Assembly: GCF_000969985.1 (NCBI RefSeq)
Contig: NZ_CP009526.1
Span: 868,001 to 932,000, forward strand
Reading direction: 5' to 3'
DNA from: Methanosarcina barkeri str. Wiesmoor
GTDB taxonomy: Archaea; Halobacteriota; Methanosarcinia; Methanosarcinales; Methanosarcinaceae
Length of the DNA stretch: 64,000 nt
Shown: positions 27,785 through 37,124 of the stretch, in pieces
How positions within the stretch are numbered: position 1 is the stretch's first letter
How the letters are laid out: every line of letters begins with the position of its first letter
Notes under the pieces: model-generated
Databases searched by the model: none
Told to the model about the DNA's origin: nothing
The model's input: only the letters and a program-made list of their open reading frames with translations
Position numbers and translations under genes: made by a program

Positions 27785-28345
27785 TCAGATCCAGAGAAGA
27801 TGTTCGGCAAGGATTTTTCCACCAATCCCTATGAGAATAAGCCCTCCAATAATCTCAACTTCGTGCTCAAAAAAATGACCTATTCTGTGTCCCAGGACTG
27901 CTCCGCAGAAAGACATGACAAAGGTCACACAACCTATTATAATCACAGGTTCAAGAATAGGAGTATTGAGAAAAGCAAAGCTAATTCCCACGGCAAGGGC
28001 ATCTATACTTGTAGCGATTGCGAGCATCAGAAGCACAGAATAATTGAGGGAATTTATCTTCCCATCCGGGTCTCCGTAAAGAGCCTCATAAATCATTTTG
28101 CCTCCTATAAAGGTCAGAAGCCCAAAAGCAATCCAGGAAGCATAGTTTGATACAAAGCCGCTTACTGCACTCCCTCCAAGCCAGCCCAGTACGGGCATGA
28201 AAGCCTGAAATCCTCCAAAAAAGACAGCAAGCTTCAGTGCATCCTTTTGATGAAAAGGCCTTATCGTAGTACTGCTGGACATGGAAACTGCAAATGCATC
28301 CATTGAAAGCCCAAGTCCTAAAAGGAAATTAGTAAGGAAAGACAT
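27785..28345 (-). CDS. mntP: MntP-type manganese efflux pump
   Basis: The 186-residue membrane protein has six predicted helices and the two repeated MntP motifs, GLGLSMDAFAVSMSSS near residue 10 and IATSIDALAVGISF near residue 110, each with the conserved Asp. It exports Mn(II) from the cytoplasm. The start codon overlaps the stop of an upstream 78-codon frame (TAATG at 28343-28347), and a GGAG lies 8 bases before the ATG. It is 64 bases upstream of the dehydrogenase gene. Confidence 0.9.
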   Translation of the reverse strand: MSFLTNFLLGLGLSMDAFAVSMSSSTTIRPFHQKDALKLAVFFGGFQAFMPVLGWLGGSAVSGFVSNYASWIAFGLLTFIGGKMIYEALYGDPDGKINSLNYSVLLMLAIATSIDALAVGISFAFLNTPILEPVIIIGCVTFVMSFCGAVLGHRIGHFFEHEVEIIGGLILIGIGGKILAEHLLWI

Positions 28346-28581
28346 TAAGTGAACTCCAGTTTCGTTTTATAGATAGGGTTTTTCGGGATAGTTAAACCTT
28401 CAGTATATGATTTAGAGATAATTAGAGCTTTAACACATGATTTAGGCATCATTAGAGCTTTAGTACATGAGGATATTTGAGACTTGAAATCCTCAAAATA
28501 CCTCTGTGTCTGATTATTGCCCTTTTGATGATTCAATAAATCTACAATCAGATTTAAAACTATGTTTTCTGTGCAGGTCAC
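28345..28581 (-). CDS. Possible leader ORF of mntP with 10-residue repeats
   Basis: This 78-codon frame ends with TAA overlapping the mntP ATG. Its centre is a 30-bp tandem duplication (28407-28436 and 28437-28466), giving in-frame ten-residue repeats (KALMMPKSCV / KALIISKSYT). The coupling and the in-frame repeat length suggest it might be translated, but the sequence matches no family I know and may simply be repeat DNA upstream of mntP. Confidence 0.25.
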   Translation of the reverse strand: MTCTENIVLNLIVDLLNHQKGNNQTQRYFEDFKSQISSCTKALMMPKSCVKALIISKSYTEGLTIPKNPIYKTKLEFT

Positions 28582-28807
28582 TAATGAAAAATACTGTTTG
28601 AGAGGATACTGGATAATAAGATCTCGTCAAACTCCAGACAGACTAAGCCTGAAAGGTCTGCGTAACATGATTAGAACGGACAGTGTTTAAATTAAATTGC
28701 TGTGCGGATATTTTCACACTCTGCTCGCACCTTAGTTCTGTTCATACATATTGGCATAGTCTTGGCCGCATTTCGGTTAAATAACTCTGCTTGTACCTTA
28801 GTTCTGC

Positions 28808-29266
28808 TCATACCTTAATTTCAGATTTTTCTTCAACCATTGTTTTTGTTTTATTGCCCGATATGCCTGCCCTCACTTTTCTATAGACGGTATACTTACC
28901 GTTGCCTTCATAAGAAACAGCATATTTATACTGATTTCTATTAAAAAACTTAAAGCCTTTTCTATAAAACGCCGGATATTTTACAACACGCAGTGGATCA
29001 AGCGAATATCGCTGGTATATATTGTTGTCCGCGAGAGTTTTAACCCAATCAGGTATCATATTCACCTGTTGATACTTCTCCTGAATATTATGCCCAATGA
29101 TTGCGTTATAAGCAAGTGAAGCCTGCACCGCAACTGTTACAAACACGAACTTCAGCAAGAAAACCCCCACAATGAATCCAATAACCCCCACAGTCATGAG
29201 CAAAAGAATAGCATTACCCCCAGATTTAATTTTGTTATGTAATCGGCTACCCACTTCCGATTGCAT
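28808..29266 (-). CDS. Small membrane protein, unrecognised
   Basis: The 152-residue protein has one long or two adjacent hydrophobic helices at residues 18-55 (AILLLMTVGVIGFIVGVFLL then KFVFVTVAVQASLAY). A soluble basic, tyrosine-rich C-terminal part follows, ending with a beta-like segment (YAVSYEGNGKYTVYRKVRAG). I do not recognise the family. Codon use is normal for the window. A TATA box (near 29390) and a strong palindrome lie upstream. Confidence 0.6.
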   Translation of the reverse strand: MQSEVGSRLHNKIKSGGNAILLLMTVGVIGFIVGVFLLKFVFVTVAVQASLAYNAIIGHNIQEKYQQVNMIPDWVKTLADNNIYQRYSLDPLRVVKYPAFYRKGFKFFNRNQYKYAVSYEGNGKYTVYRKVRAGISGNKTKTMVEEKSEIKV

Positions 29267-29721
29267 GAGTCGCTTAAATCTTTGACGTTCCCCTCAAATT
29301 CCCTCAATTACGAGCGTCGCTGGTAAATGATCCCTTAAAAGGATGTTCTTCATAGATTATAACTTTTTCCAAATTTTGTCAGAGATTCCTATATATACTA
29401 AACTAATGTATGTATAATGAAAAAAATCATGATTTAATCACAAACATGTGATTAATTAACGTTGGTCAGACTCTTATACCCAAGATTGTTACTGACAAAA
29501 AAGTAATACGAGTCCTGCTCTTCTAAGTGAATCCAACCTACGTGTTTATCGTCAAGCGTTGATGAAAATTGGAGAGCAGGAGCAGGCAGTATTAATGCTC
29601 AAAAAAGGTACAAAATAAGTAAATAGAATTTCGCACATGGCAATTTATTTAATCATCAGTTTCCAGTGGTACGTTTCCACAAGTAAATTTAGCAGTCTTG
29701 CAGTTTACTTTGTGAACACTC
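29267..29721. other. Intergenic region with palindrome and a TPR-like fragment
   Basis: The perfect inverted repeat TTAATCACA-AACA-TGTGATTAA lies at 29434-29455. On the plus strand an open stretch ending at TAA 29616 encodes LLSESNLRVYRQALMKIGEQ followed by EQAVLMLKKGTK, which looks like one tetratricopeptide repeat without a start. It is probably the tail of a lost gene. Confidence 0.4.
29434..29455. promoter_or_regulatory. Operator-like palindrome upstream of the small membrane protein
   Basis: TTAATCACA, spacer AACA, TGTGATTAA: a perfect 9-bp inverted repeat. Read on the minus strand it lies about 40 bases upstream of a TATA box (near 29390), the position of an activator or repressor site. 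Confidence 0.5.
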
Positions 29722-30603
29722 TTACACGTTCTGGCTATTTAGATTCTCTGAACTCTGTCTAAGACGGTTTACAAGTTTTCGGATAGCTTCAGCAACCTGG
29801 TACTCCGATGCTCCCCAGTGAACTACAGCTCCGTCAAACCCCGAAATCTTTACAAACCCTGAATTCTCAGACCTGCAGCAGCGGGTAATAAAGGATTTTG
29901 AGGGCACAACTATTTCAGACTTGAAAGGACAGATGTTTATAAAGGAGTATTCAAGTTCAGGAAAACGCATCTCAAAAAGAGTCTTCGAAATCTCGCATCC
30001 TACAAGTAAATGTCCATTTTCTGTGAGCACATCCGAATCCAGGCACTTGCCTTCCAGTCCAGACGCGCTACATGGAAAAACTGTATTTTTCCCTTCAAAG
30101 CGCCTGAGGTCAATTATCTTTTCAGTAAACCTGATTTGGAGATCCCCGAAAATGCCACTGGCTTCAAGCCTTTTCACAACAAGAGAAAGCCAGGATGGAT
30201 AAGGAGGAGCAACGTCAAGGATTTCTAGCTCAAGAATGCTTGAAAGGTCAGGGGCATGAATAAAAGTGACATGCTTATCCATACCTGTAAAAATTACGGT
30301 GTTCACTTCGCCGGTACAGAGCTTTTCTGCAGTTTCGATCAGGAGTGTGCGGTCTTTTATGTTTAATTCCCTGTCATACTTTACCACCTCTTCTCCTGAG
30401 GCTATTGTTTCGAGAGTTTCAACTTTCCTGAGCAATCCCTCTCCGCTTTTTTTTACGTGATAAACTGCATATTCGTACTCGCCTGTCTGAGGATTTTCTT
30501 TTTCTGCAATCAGGTAGTCAGTCAGAAAATAGATCGGCTCCTCAGTGCCCGGGCAGAAGGATTTTGTTATGCCCACATACTTATACTCATCAGGAAAAAT
30601 CAT
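29722..30603 (-). CDS. Conserved-looking archaeal protein, unrecognised
   Basis: The 293-residue soluble protein has no motif I can name with confidence. It begins MIFPDEYKYVGITKSFCPGT, has a beta-rich N-terminal half and an alpha/beta C-terminal half ending with a helix (YQVAEAIRKLVNRLRQ). Cysteines near GCEISK, NICPF and RCCRSENSG are scattered rather than in a cluster pattern. It lies between the aconitase-type small subunit and the unknown membrane protein on the same strand. Codon use and composition match neighbouring true genes. Confidence 0.8.
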   Translation of the reverse strand: MIFPDEYKYVGITKSFCPGTEEPIYFLTDYLIAEKENPQTGEYEYAVYHVKKSGEGLLRKVETLETIASGEEVVKYDRELNIKDRTLLIETAEKLCTGEVNTVIFTGMDKHVTFIHAPDLSSILELEILDVAPPYPSWLSLVVKRLEASGIFGDLQIRFTEKIIDLRRFEGKNTVFPCSASGLEGKCLDSDVLTENGHLLVGCEISKTLFEMRFPELEYSFINICPFKSEIVVPSKSFITRCCRSENSGFVKISGFDGAVVHWGASEYQVAEAIRKLVNRLRQSSENLNSQNV

Positions 30604-30609
30604 AGATAT

Positions 30610-30710
30610 CGTTTTCTTTGGGTTATCTTTTTCTTTGGGTTATTGTTTCTGGGTTATCGGTTCTAGGTTACCGATTCTAGGTTATCGATTCTAGGTTACT
30701 ATTATTTTAG
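30610..30710. repeat. 15-16-bp degenerate tandem repeat
   Basis: About six near-copies of GGTTATCGATTCTA run through 30620-30700, for example GGTTATCGGTTCTA, GGTTACCGATTCTA and GGTTATCGATTCTA. They lie in the 195-base gap upstream of the unknown 293-residue protein. Confidence 0.7.
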
Positions 30711-30798
30711 TAATTGCCAAATTGAATTAATTTCCGGCATGTTTTCGGCGTATTTTTCAGTGTATTTTTTCGGTATATTTTGATATTTACCGGACAAA

Positions 30799-31296
30799 TT
30801 ATTCTTTTTGCTTGCTCTTGAGTTTTTTTCTATGAGTTACAAGCCCGCCGTCAGCAAGTATCTGGAGAAGGAAATCCGGCAATTTATTTCCCCTGAATGT
30901 GCCTTTACCTGAAACTGTAACCTCGCCTTTTAGCAGATCAACCCTGACCTCATCGCCCTCCTGGCACTCTATATCGGCTTCAATAAGAGGTAACCCTACA
31001 TTGATTGCATTTCGGAAAAATATCCTTGCGAAAGATTTTGCAACAATGCAAGCTATACCTGCATGTTTTAAAGCAAGGGGAGCTTGTTCTCTTGAGGAGC
31101 CGCAGCCGAAATTGCTGCCTGCTACAATAACATCCCCTGGCTTTACTTTTTTTGCAAACTCGGGGTCAATACCTTCCATTGCATGAGCTGCAAAAACCTG
31201 CATATCTTTGGTCCGCAGGTATTTACCAGGAATGATTACATCTGTATCGATATCGTCTCCGAATTTCCAGATTCGGCCTATGATAGGGTTTTTCAT
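30799..31296 (-). CDS. Homoaconitase / isopropylmalate isomerase small subunit
   Basis: Starting from ATG 31296 (AGGTGA lies 6 bases upstream; a GTG directly before it is less likely), the protein has 165 residues. It is a swivel-domain small subunit: [16 protein letters not shown] near residue 15, [19 protein letters not shown] near residue 60, [17 protein letters not shown] near residue 85. The loop YLRT after GK is the motif found in methanogen homoaconitase small subunits (AksE), whereas isopropylmalate isomerases have YLVY. It therefore probably acts in 2-oxosuberate synthesis for coenzyme B. The large subunit is not in this window. Confidence 0.9.
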   Translation of the reverse strand: MKNPIIGRIWKFGDDIDTDVIIPGKYLRTKDMQVFAAHAMEGIDPEFAKKVKPGDVIVAGSNFGCGSSREQAPLALKHAGIACIVAKSFARIFFRNAINVGLPLIEADIECQEGDEVRVDLLKGEVTVSGKGTFRGNKLPDFLLQILADGGLVTHRKKLKSKQKE

Positions 31297-31474
31297 CACA
31301 CTTCACCTGCGAAGTAGGTTTTTTTAATGGTATATCTAGATAGCGGGAAAATGAAGTAAAACTGCAGACCTGACTTAAAAATAAGGTTGAAAAGATAGAA
31401 TCCAAGAATAAAAGCAAAGGGATAAGAAGGAAAAATAAAGGTGAAGAGAGTACGCAATAGTACACTCCGTAGCT

Positions 31475-33997
31475 TTATACCTTTATTTGTTCTCCCTTTA
31501 ATACAGCTTCCTCACTTACTTTCACTTCTTTTGTCGTATCGCCATAGCTCAATACATAGGGTCCTGAAGGTGCAGTATCAAACTGGGTTTCTCCTGTAAT
31601 TGGGCCGTCGGTTGAATAAGGCACTGTGAACTCGTACCTTCCCTGAGAGTCTGTAGTTGTTGACTGCGAGTATTCAAAGGTCCTTCCCTGATCCGTAAGA
31701 ATTGTCGTATTTATATTAACGGTCTCATTGGGGGAAGCCGTGCCTGTTATGTTTGCACCTTTGACGTACTCGAAAATTTTTACATAACCGGTATTTACTT
31801 CTGAGAGTTTGCCTCCGTAGAAGTAATTGTATATCTGTTTATACCCTACCTCGTCAGTTTGGTAGGCCTCAGTCTCGTGAACCATACGGTACTGTTTCAA
31901 GCCGTTTCCGTCAAAAATATGCAGTTTTGCTTCCATGGAATTATAATATCGGGTAGATGGTATGCTCTGATATTGGCTGCCTGTCCAGTAAGCCTGATAG
32001 TAACCATCAGTATCAAGAGTCCAGGCAGGCATTGCCCCGAATATCTCTGTAGCCATTCTGGCATCAGACATTATATATCGTGAGCCTGATTTGTCGGACC
32101 TTGGGTCTATGGCTTCAAGTATTGCACTTGCTTCTTCTTCCGATGGGGCTGTGAAGAAGGTTGCAGCTCCTGGCTGATTTGTCTCGTTAATGCTTACCCT
32201 GCGACCTCCTATTCCTGCCTGGAATGGGTTCGCATTTGGCATCCTGTGCCCTATTGTCTCTATATAGTGTCCGTAATCCCACCAGGACATAACACCATAG
32301 GCAGTATCAGGATAATTGAAAAGTTCTCCGTTTTTCGGGGCTTCGTAAACGGCATTGTAGTTCATACCAGGATCCGGGGTGTTTGAGCGAAGCCAGTTAC
32401 AGGCTTCCGTCCACGGCTCATTTGGCTCGTCTGAGCCAACTGCATATAGCATTGCATATGCATATACCGGATAGATCAGAAATACCACTATAAGCAGGAC
32501 TGCTAAAACCTGCTGTACTTTGACGAATTTCAATGCTTTCGGGACATCTGCAAGCGATTTTACATTACTTTTGAACTTCTGGTCAAGTTCACTCCATTTC
32601 ACTTTTTCAAGTAACAGGCCTCCCAGATATGCACTCAGGATTGAAACGTTTATTGAATAGTAGTATGCAAAACGGTTCTGTCCGTAAATTGCGAGGAGAA
32701 TAAAGAAACTCCAGACAAGAACCAGAAATTCCTGAGGCTTTGGTCTTCTAAACAGGTTTGCAGCCAGAATAAGCATTCCTAGAATAGAAGCGAGAAATCC
32801 CGCAGTAGTGAAATTTGAAAAAGCTTTAGACAGGGTAAAGACGCCACTATTATAAAATATAGAAGTAGCTTCACCAATTGTTGAAGGTCCTCCCTGTTGA
32901 ATCCCAAAAACAGTACTTGGAGCGTTTATAATCAGGGAATAAAGTGATGGAGATAAAACCTTGATAAATATAAGCCCGAGAATTCCAACTCCTATGATTA
33001 GTAGAGGGTAGTAATAAGCCTTCATCTGCTTTCTTTTGAATTCCCTTTCAATGAGACTCAAAGCCACAAAGCCTGCCATTGTTCCAATGGATGTGATAAC
33101 ATGGAACCATGAGTAATAGTACATAGAAAACCCCATATCTGGATGGACAAATGGAAGGATAAGTATTGTACTTACCAGACAGGTGACTATGCCTGTAAAT
33201 CCAAGGTAGTCACTGGACTCATTCCTGAAGTTGTCCAAGATATACTGGAATATAGCGTAAACCAGAACTATTAATAAGAACAGCGAACCTCCTGGCCAGC
33301 AAAGTTGGTAGGCTGAGTACATGACTCCCGCCAGAACTGAGTATATAAACGGTTCTTTCAGGACAGTGAATTTCTTATTGAACACGTCTTCAAAACGCAG
33401 CTTTTTTTTCTTTGCTGAAATCAAAGCCAGCATGAAAAACATCATGAAGAAAGTACTGAATAGCGACTCGGCAACATGATGGTCTGTGAAGCCGATCATT
33501 GAACGGGACAGAAACTGCCCTGGAGCAAATGCAATCAGGATCGCAGCCAGAATCCCTGTTTTATGGCCTCCAAGATATTTGCCTATGTAGTAAACCGGAA
33601 TGACAGTCAGAGCTCCGAGAACTGCAGGAAAATAAGCTCCTATAGTGTCAACAAGATGAGAGCTGGGATGGCCCAGACCTAGAATCAGTGAAGTAACAGC
33701 CATCATTTGATCGAACAATGGACCAAAATGTATGTAACTTCCAGTAGGATAGTTGGTCATAGGATTGAAAAACATCCGGTGGGGGTAGTTTTCAAGCAGA
33801 ACCCTTAAGGTACGCATATGGTACCATGCATCGTTGGTCGCAAACTTTACTGATCCATCGGATAAGAACACTGAATCTGAAGGAAGTGTTCTGACCCATA
33901 GAGATATAAAACCGATTATCGCAACTGCCAGTGTATAAGGCCAGCTGGACTTGATTTTGTTTTGAATTGATGATACAGGATGATCCTGAGAACTCAT
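31475..33997 (-). CDS. aglB: Oligosaccharyltransferase AglB, copy 1
   Basis: The 840-residue protein is an STT3/AglB: about 12-13 membrane helices over residues 20-500, an N-terminal acidic site NDAWYHMRTL, the TIxE motif in GPSTIGEATSIF, and the signature WWDYGH in GVMSWWDYGHYIETI near residue 570. A beta-sandwich C-terminal region follows (NETVNINTTILTDQGRTFEY). It transfers a lipid-linked glycan to Asn in N-X-S/T sequons at the outer face of the membrane. It is preceded by the leader AAAGGGGAT shared with copy 2, and lies downstream of copy 2 on the same strand. Confidence 0.97.
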   Translation of the reverse strand: MSSQDHPVSSIQNKIKSSWPYTLAVAIIGFISLWVRTLPSDSVFLSDGSVKFATNDAWYHMRTLRVLLENYPHRMFFNPMTNYPTGSYIHFGPLFDQMMAVTSLILGLGHPSSHLVDTIGAYFPAVLGALTVIPVYYIGKYLGGHKTGILAAILIAFAPGQFLSRSMIGFTDHHVAESLFSTFFMMFFMLALISAKKKKLRFEDVFNKKFTVLKEPFIYSVLAGVMYSAYQLCWPGGSLFLLIVLVYAIFQYILDNFRNESSDYLGFTGIVTCLVSTILILPFVHPDMGFSMYYYSWFHVITSIGTMAGFVALSLIEREFKRKQMKAYYYPLLIIGVGILGLIFIKVLSPSLYSLIINAPSTVFGIQQGGPSTIGEATSIFYNSGVFTLSKAFSNFTTAGFLASILGMLILAANLFRRPKPQEFLVLVWSFFILLAIYGQNRFAYYYSINVSILSAYLGGLLLEKVKWSELDQKFKSNVKSLADVPKALKFVKVQQVLAVLLIVVFLIYPVYAYAMLYAVGSDEPNEPWTEACNWLRSNTPDPGMNYNAVYEAPKNGELFNYPDTAYGVMSWWDYGHYIETIGHRMPNANPFQAGIGGRRVSINETNQPGAATFFTAPSEEEASAILEAIDPRSDKSGSRYIMSDARMATEIFGAMPAWTLDTDGYYQAYWTGSQYQSIPSTRYYNSMEAKLHIFDGNGLKQYRMVHETEAYQTDEVGYKQIYNYFYGGKLSEVNTGYVKIFEYVKGANITGTASPNETVNINTTILTDQGRTFEYSQSTTTDSQGRYEFTVPYSTDGPITGETQFDTAPSGPYVLSYGDTTKEVKVSEEAVLKGEQIKV

Positions 33998-34553
33998 AAT
34001 AATCCCCTTTAAGAGGTAAGTTTTTCAATTAAATATATAATTTGTGGAAGAAGAAAATCAAATAGATAATATTACCCTACGCAGGTAAATCAGTCTGATT
34101 ATTTATAATCCTGCTTATTCATTTTTAGAAACTCCTGCAGCTTTCATAATGAGTCGGGGAGGACAGTCTGCAAAAGATTCAGTATTCCTGGAGGAGGTTT
34201 ACTTTTCTTTCTCGACTACAGCCTCTCTAAAGCTGCCTATTTGGAAATAGTAATAAGTCTTTTTAAACGTTTCATAAAGACGATGCAATCTTTTGGTTCC
34301 ACTTTAAGAAGCTCTTTGACATATAAAATAATTTTATTGCTAGTATATAAAAGTATATGTAATCGGTGAATATATAAAAATACTCATTCTGGAAACATGG
34401 GGGCTACTTCAAAAATATTAAAAAATAAGCCTCATCAAAAAATAAAAACAAAAATATAAAAGTAGGGAAAAGGAATAAAAGTGTGAGATTAACACTCTGT
34501 ACATTTATTAACACTCTGTACATTTATTAACACATTGTACATTTCGAGATTTT
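33998..34553. other. Spacer between the two aglB genes, with 19-bp repeats
   Basis: There is no gene here. A TTAACACTCTGTACATTTA unit occurs three times with an exact 19-bp period (34489, 34508, 34527) near the end of copy 2. The leader of copy 1 (GGGGATTATTATG) resembles that of copy 2 (GGGGATACTATG), but further upstream the two differ, so the duplication did not include the whole promoter region or has since diverged. Confidence 0.6.
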
Positions 34554-37067
34554 TCAGACTTTTATCTGTTCTCCCTTTAATACGGCTTCTTCATTTACTC
34601 TTACTTCTTTTGTCGTATCGCCATAACTCAATACATAGGGTCCTGAAGGTGCAGTATCAAACTGCGTTTCTCCTGTAATTGGGCCGTCGGTTGAATAAGG
34701 CACTGTGAACTCGTACCTTCCTTGAGAGTCTGCAGTTGTTGACTGCGAGTATTCAAAGGTCCTTCCCTGATCCGTAAGAATTGTCGTATTTATATTAACG
34801 GTCTCATTGGGGGAAGCCGTGCCTGTTATATTTGCACCTTTGACGTACTCGAAAATTTTTACATAACCGGTATCTACTTCAGGAAGTTTGCCTCCGTATA
34901 AGTTATTGTAGACATATTTATACCCTACCTCACCAGTTTGGTAGGCCTCAGTCTCGTGAACCATACGGTACTGTTTCAAGCCGTTTCCGTCAAAAATATG
35001 CAGTTTTGCTTCCATGGAATTAAAATATCGGGTAGATGGTATGCTGCCTGTCCCGTAAGCCTGGTAGTACCCTTCAGTATCAAGGGTCCAGGTAGCAATT
35101 GAGCTGAATATCCCTGTAGCCATTTTAGCATCAGACACTATATATCTGGCACCTGCTTTGTCAGGCCTTGGGTCTATGGCTTCAAGCACCGCACTTGCTT
35201 CTTCTTCCGATGGAGCTGTAAGAAAGGTTGCTGCACCTGGCTGGTTTGTCTCGTTAATGCTTACCCTGCGTCCTCCCACTCCAGCCTGGAATGGGTTCGC
35301 ATTTGGCATCCTGTGCCCTATTGTCTCTATGTAGTGTCCGTAATCCCACCAGGACATAACACCATAGGCAGTATCAGGATAATTGAAAAGTTCTCCATTT
35401 TTCGGGGCTTCATAAACAGTATTGTAGTTCATACCAGGGTCCGGAGTGTTTGAGCTAAGCCAGGTACAAGCTTCTTCCCAGGGCTGAAGGGGCTGAGCGT
35501 ATACCATTTTTGTATATGACGTTGCAGATCCATATACTGGATAAATCAGAAATACCACTATAAGCAGGACTGCAAAAACCTGCTCTATTTTGACGAATTT
35601 CAATGCTTTCGGTATATCTGCAGGCGATTTTACATTACTTTTGAACTTCTGGTCAAGTTCACTCCATTTCACTTTTTCAAGTAACAGGCCTCCCAGATAT
35701 GCACTCAAGATTGAAACGTTTATTGAATAGTAGTATGCAAAACGGTTCTGTCCGTAAATTGCGAGGAGAATAAAGAAACTCCAGACAAGAACCAGAAATT
35801 CCTGAGGCTTTGGTTTTCTGAACAGGTTCGCAGCCAGAATAAGCATTCCTAGAATAGAAGCGAGAAATCCCGTAGTAGTGAAATTTGAATAAACTTTAGA
35901 TAGAGTAAAAACGCCATAATCGTAAAATATTGACGAAGCTTCCAGAATTGTTGAAGGTCCTCCCTGTTGAATCCCAAAAACAGTGCTTGGTGCATGCATA
36001 ATCAGGGAATAAAGTGATGGAGATAAAACCTTGATAAATATAAGCCCGAGAATTCCAACTCCTATGATTAGTAGAGGGTAGTAATAAGCCTTCATCTGCT
36101 TTCTTTTGAATTCCCTTTCAATGAAACTCAAAGCTACAAAACCTGCCATTGTCCCAAGAGATGTGATAACATGGAACCATGAGTAATAGTACATAGAAAA
36201 ACCCATATCTGGATGGACAAATGGAAGGATAAGTATTGTACTTACCAGACAGGTGACTATGCCTGTAAACCCAAGGTAGTCACTGGACTCATTCCTGAAG
36301 TTGTCCAAGATATACTGGAATATAGCGTAAACCAGAACTATTAATAAGAACAGCGAACCTCCTGGCCAGCAAAGCTGGTAGGCTGAGTACATGACTCCCG
36401 CCAGAACTGAGTATATAAACGGTTCTTTCAGGACAGTGAATTTCTTATTGAACACGTCTTCAAAACGCAGCTTTTTTTTCTTTGCTGAAATCAAAGCCAG
36501 CATGAAAAACATCATGAAGAAAGTACTGAATAGCGACTCGGCAACATGATGGTCTGCAAAGCCAATCATTGAACGGGACAGAAACTGCCCTGGAGCAAAT
36601 GCAATCAGGATCGCAGCCAGAATCCCTGTTTTATGGCCTCCAAGATATTTTCCTATGTAGTAAACCGGAATAACAGTTAGGGCACCGAGCACGGCAGGGA
36701 AATAAGCTCCTATAGTGTCAACAAGATGAGAGCTGGGATGGCCCAGACCTAGAATCAGTGAAGTAACAGCCATCATTTGATCGAACAATGGACCAAAATG
36801 TATGTAACTCCCAGTAGGATAGTTGGTCATGGGATTGAAAAACATCCTGTGGGGGTAGTTTTCAAGCAGAACCCTTAAGGTACGCATATGGTACCATGCA
36901 TCATTGGTCGTGAACTTCACAATTCCGCCAGGTAAAAGCACTCTATCTGAAGGAAGTATTCTGATCCATAGAGACACAAAACCGATTATTCCAACTGCCA
37001 GAATATAAGGCCAACTGGATTTTATTTTATTTTTGAATGATGATACAGGATGATCCTGAGAACTCAT
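34554..37067 (-). CDS. aglB: Oligosaccharyltransferase AglB, copy 2
   Basis: The 837-residue protein is nearly the same as copy 1 over most of its length, including NDAWYHMRTL, WWDYGH and the C-terminal beta domain. The TIxE motif here is GPSTILEASSIF. Differences cluster at the first 50 residues, at the loop around residues 385-400, at the start of the soluble domain (SATSYTKMVYAQPLQPWEEA versus AMLYAVGSDEPNEPWTEA in copy 1) and near residues 640-680. Clustered changes around the active-site loop suggest a different glycan donor or acceptor preference. The gene follows a GT4 gene on the same strand. Confidence 0.97.
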   Translation of the reverse strand: MSSQDHPVSSFKNKIKSSWPYILAVGIIGFVSLWIRILPSDRVLLPGGIVKFTTNDAWYHMRTLRVLLENYPHRMFFNPMTNYPTGSYIHFGPLFDQMMAVTSLILGLGHPSSHLVDTIGAYFPAVLGALTVIPVYYIGKYLGGHKTGILAAILIAFAPGQFLSRSMIGFADHHVAESLFSTFFMMFFMLALISAKKKKLRFEDVFNKKFTVLKEPFIYSVLAGVMYSAYQLCWPGGSLFLLIVLVYAIFQYILDNFRNESSDYLGFTGIVTCLVSTILILPFVHPDMGFSMYYYSWFHVITSLGTMAGFVALSFIEREFKRKQMKAYYYPLLIIGVGILGLIFIKVLSPSLYSLIMHAPSTVFGIQQGGPSTILEASSIFYDYGVFTLSKVYSNFTTTGFLASILGMLILAANLFRKPKPQEFLVLVWSFFILLAIYGQNRFAYYYSINVSILSAYLGGLLLEKVKWSELDQKFKSNVKSPADIPKALKFVKIEQVFAVLLIVVFLIYPVYGSATSYTKMVYAQPLQPWEEACTWLSSNTPDPGMNYNTVYEAPKNGELFNYPDTAYGVMSWWDYGHYIETIGHRMPNANPFQAGVGGRRVSINETNQPGAATFLTAPSEEEASAVLEAIDPRPDKAGARYIVSDAKMATGIFSSIATWTLDTEGYYQAYGTGSIPSTRYFNSMEAKLHIFDGNGLKQYRMVHETEAYQTGEVGYKYVYNNLYGGKLPEVDTGYVKIFEYVKGANITGTASPNETVNINTTILTDQGRTFEYSQSTTADSQGRYEFTVPYSTDGPITGETQFDTAPSGPYVLSYGDTTKEVRVNEEAVLKGEQIKV

Positions 37068-37124
37068 AGTATCCCCTTTATAAATTGAACATTATAAATT
37101 TAGGTAAAATTATGAAAAAGAAAA

